A stretch of DNA of 64,000 bases from positions 1-64,000 of the forward strand of contig CAYYFE010000014.1 of the NCBI GenBank assembly GCA_964471115.1. The letters run 5' to 3'. Each line of letters starts with the position of its first letter. Position 1 is the first letter of the stretch. This document shows positions 63,955 through 64,000 of this stretch, piece after piece. This DNA comes from SYFT01 sp964471115 (lineage in GTDB: Bacteria; Acidobacteriota; Vicinamibacteria; Vicinamibacterales; SCN-69-37). The notes under the pieces were generated by a model that was given only the letters and a program-made list of their open reading frames with translations, was not told where the DNA came from and did no database searches. Position numbers and translations under genes: made by a program.

Positions 63955-64000
63955 CCTGGTGATGTCTGCGTCCGATCCGTCTCGTCCCGTCAAGTACATC
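63947..64000 (+). CDS. pyrG: CTP synthase (first residues; cut off by window)
   Basis: Only the N-terminus is present: MRNLVMSASDPSRPVKYI from ATG 63947, or from ATG 63962. CTP synthases open with a K-[YF]-I-F-[VI]-T-G-G block, and PVKYI at the window edge fits. Position right after kdsB, whose reaction needs CTP, supports this. The evidence is only 18 codons. Confidence 0.6.
   Translation, partial: MRNLVMSASDPSRPVKYI

Overview
The window is GC-rich, gene-dense chromosomal DNA from a Gram-negative bacterium. Outer-membrane markers include a TonB-dependent receptor, porin-like barrels, lipoproteins and a KDO cytidylyltransferase. Several features together point to Acidobacteriota, probably a Vicinamibacteria-like lineage: a PadR-controlled giant FtsX/MacB-type permease, a DUF5916/CBM9-like barrel, a secreted Vps10/Asp-box protein and a ferredoxin-dependent KorAB with no OGDH beside it. 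This assignment is an inference from gene content; no rRNA is present.

Layout. 0-10 kb: a cut-off aminotransferase, a short MgtE-like transporter, tRNA-Glu, a secreted amidase, a porin-like protein, and a module of TonB receptor, secreted beta-helix protein and lipoprotein. 9.9-17 kb: a tightly overlapping operon of STAS protein, anti-sigma-type ATPase, cellulose-synthase-like glycosyltransferase, a membrane-anchored protein, an outer-membrane protein and a large DUF4301-receiver-PP2C fusion; a convergent Hpt gene is coupled to a GH26-like glycanase. 18-24 kb: DMT transporter, HAD phosphatase, bacilliredoxin, Asp-box exoprotein, response regulator. 23-33 kb: purA, hutH-hutU with a coupled ATPase, a four-helix-bundle gene enclosed by inverted 9-bp repeat arrays, RNase III with an extra N-terminal domain coupled to a membrane PP2C, and a Cys/Met PLP enzyme. 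34-43 kb: cutA, ftsB, the PadR-permease pair, tRNA-fMet, a beta-propeller protein and a DUF5916 protein. 43-53 kb: dcd, ndk, korB, korA, sucD, sucC on the minus strand and sdhCAB on the plus strand. 53-58 kb: small membrane proteins, two glycosyltransferases and a pair of paralogue-like lipoproteins. 58-64 kb: a cytochrome c/copper-monooxygenase/TPR protein, mdh, icd, a small exported protein, kdsB and the start of pyrG.

Genes working together. KorAB, SucCD, SdhCAB, Mdh and Icd cover most of an oxidative TCA cycle in which 2-oxoglutarate oxidation is ferredoxin-linked. HutH and HutU start histidine breakdown. The STAS/ATPase/PP2C set looks like a partner-switching circuit wired to a polysaccharide synthase.

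The intergenic DNA is the most unusual part. Three layers recur: (1) a REP-like palindrome of about 30 nt with a conserved CTACGTA-type flank (seven candidate copies); (2) short tandem arrays with 7-10 bp units of several unrelated sequences; (3) inverted pairs of such arrays forming hairpins between housekeeping genes, one pair enclosing the four-helix-bundle gene. Many genes also have a -10-like hexamer only 5-9 nt before the start codon, which suggests leaderless mRNAs.
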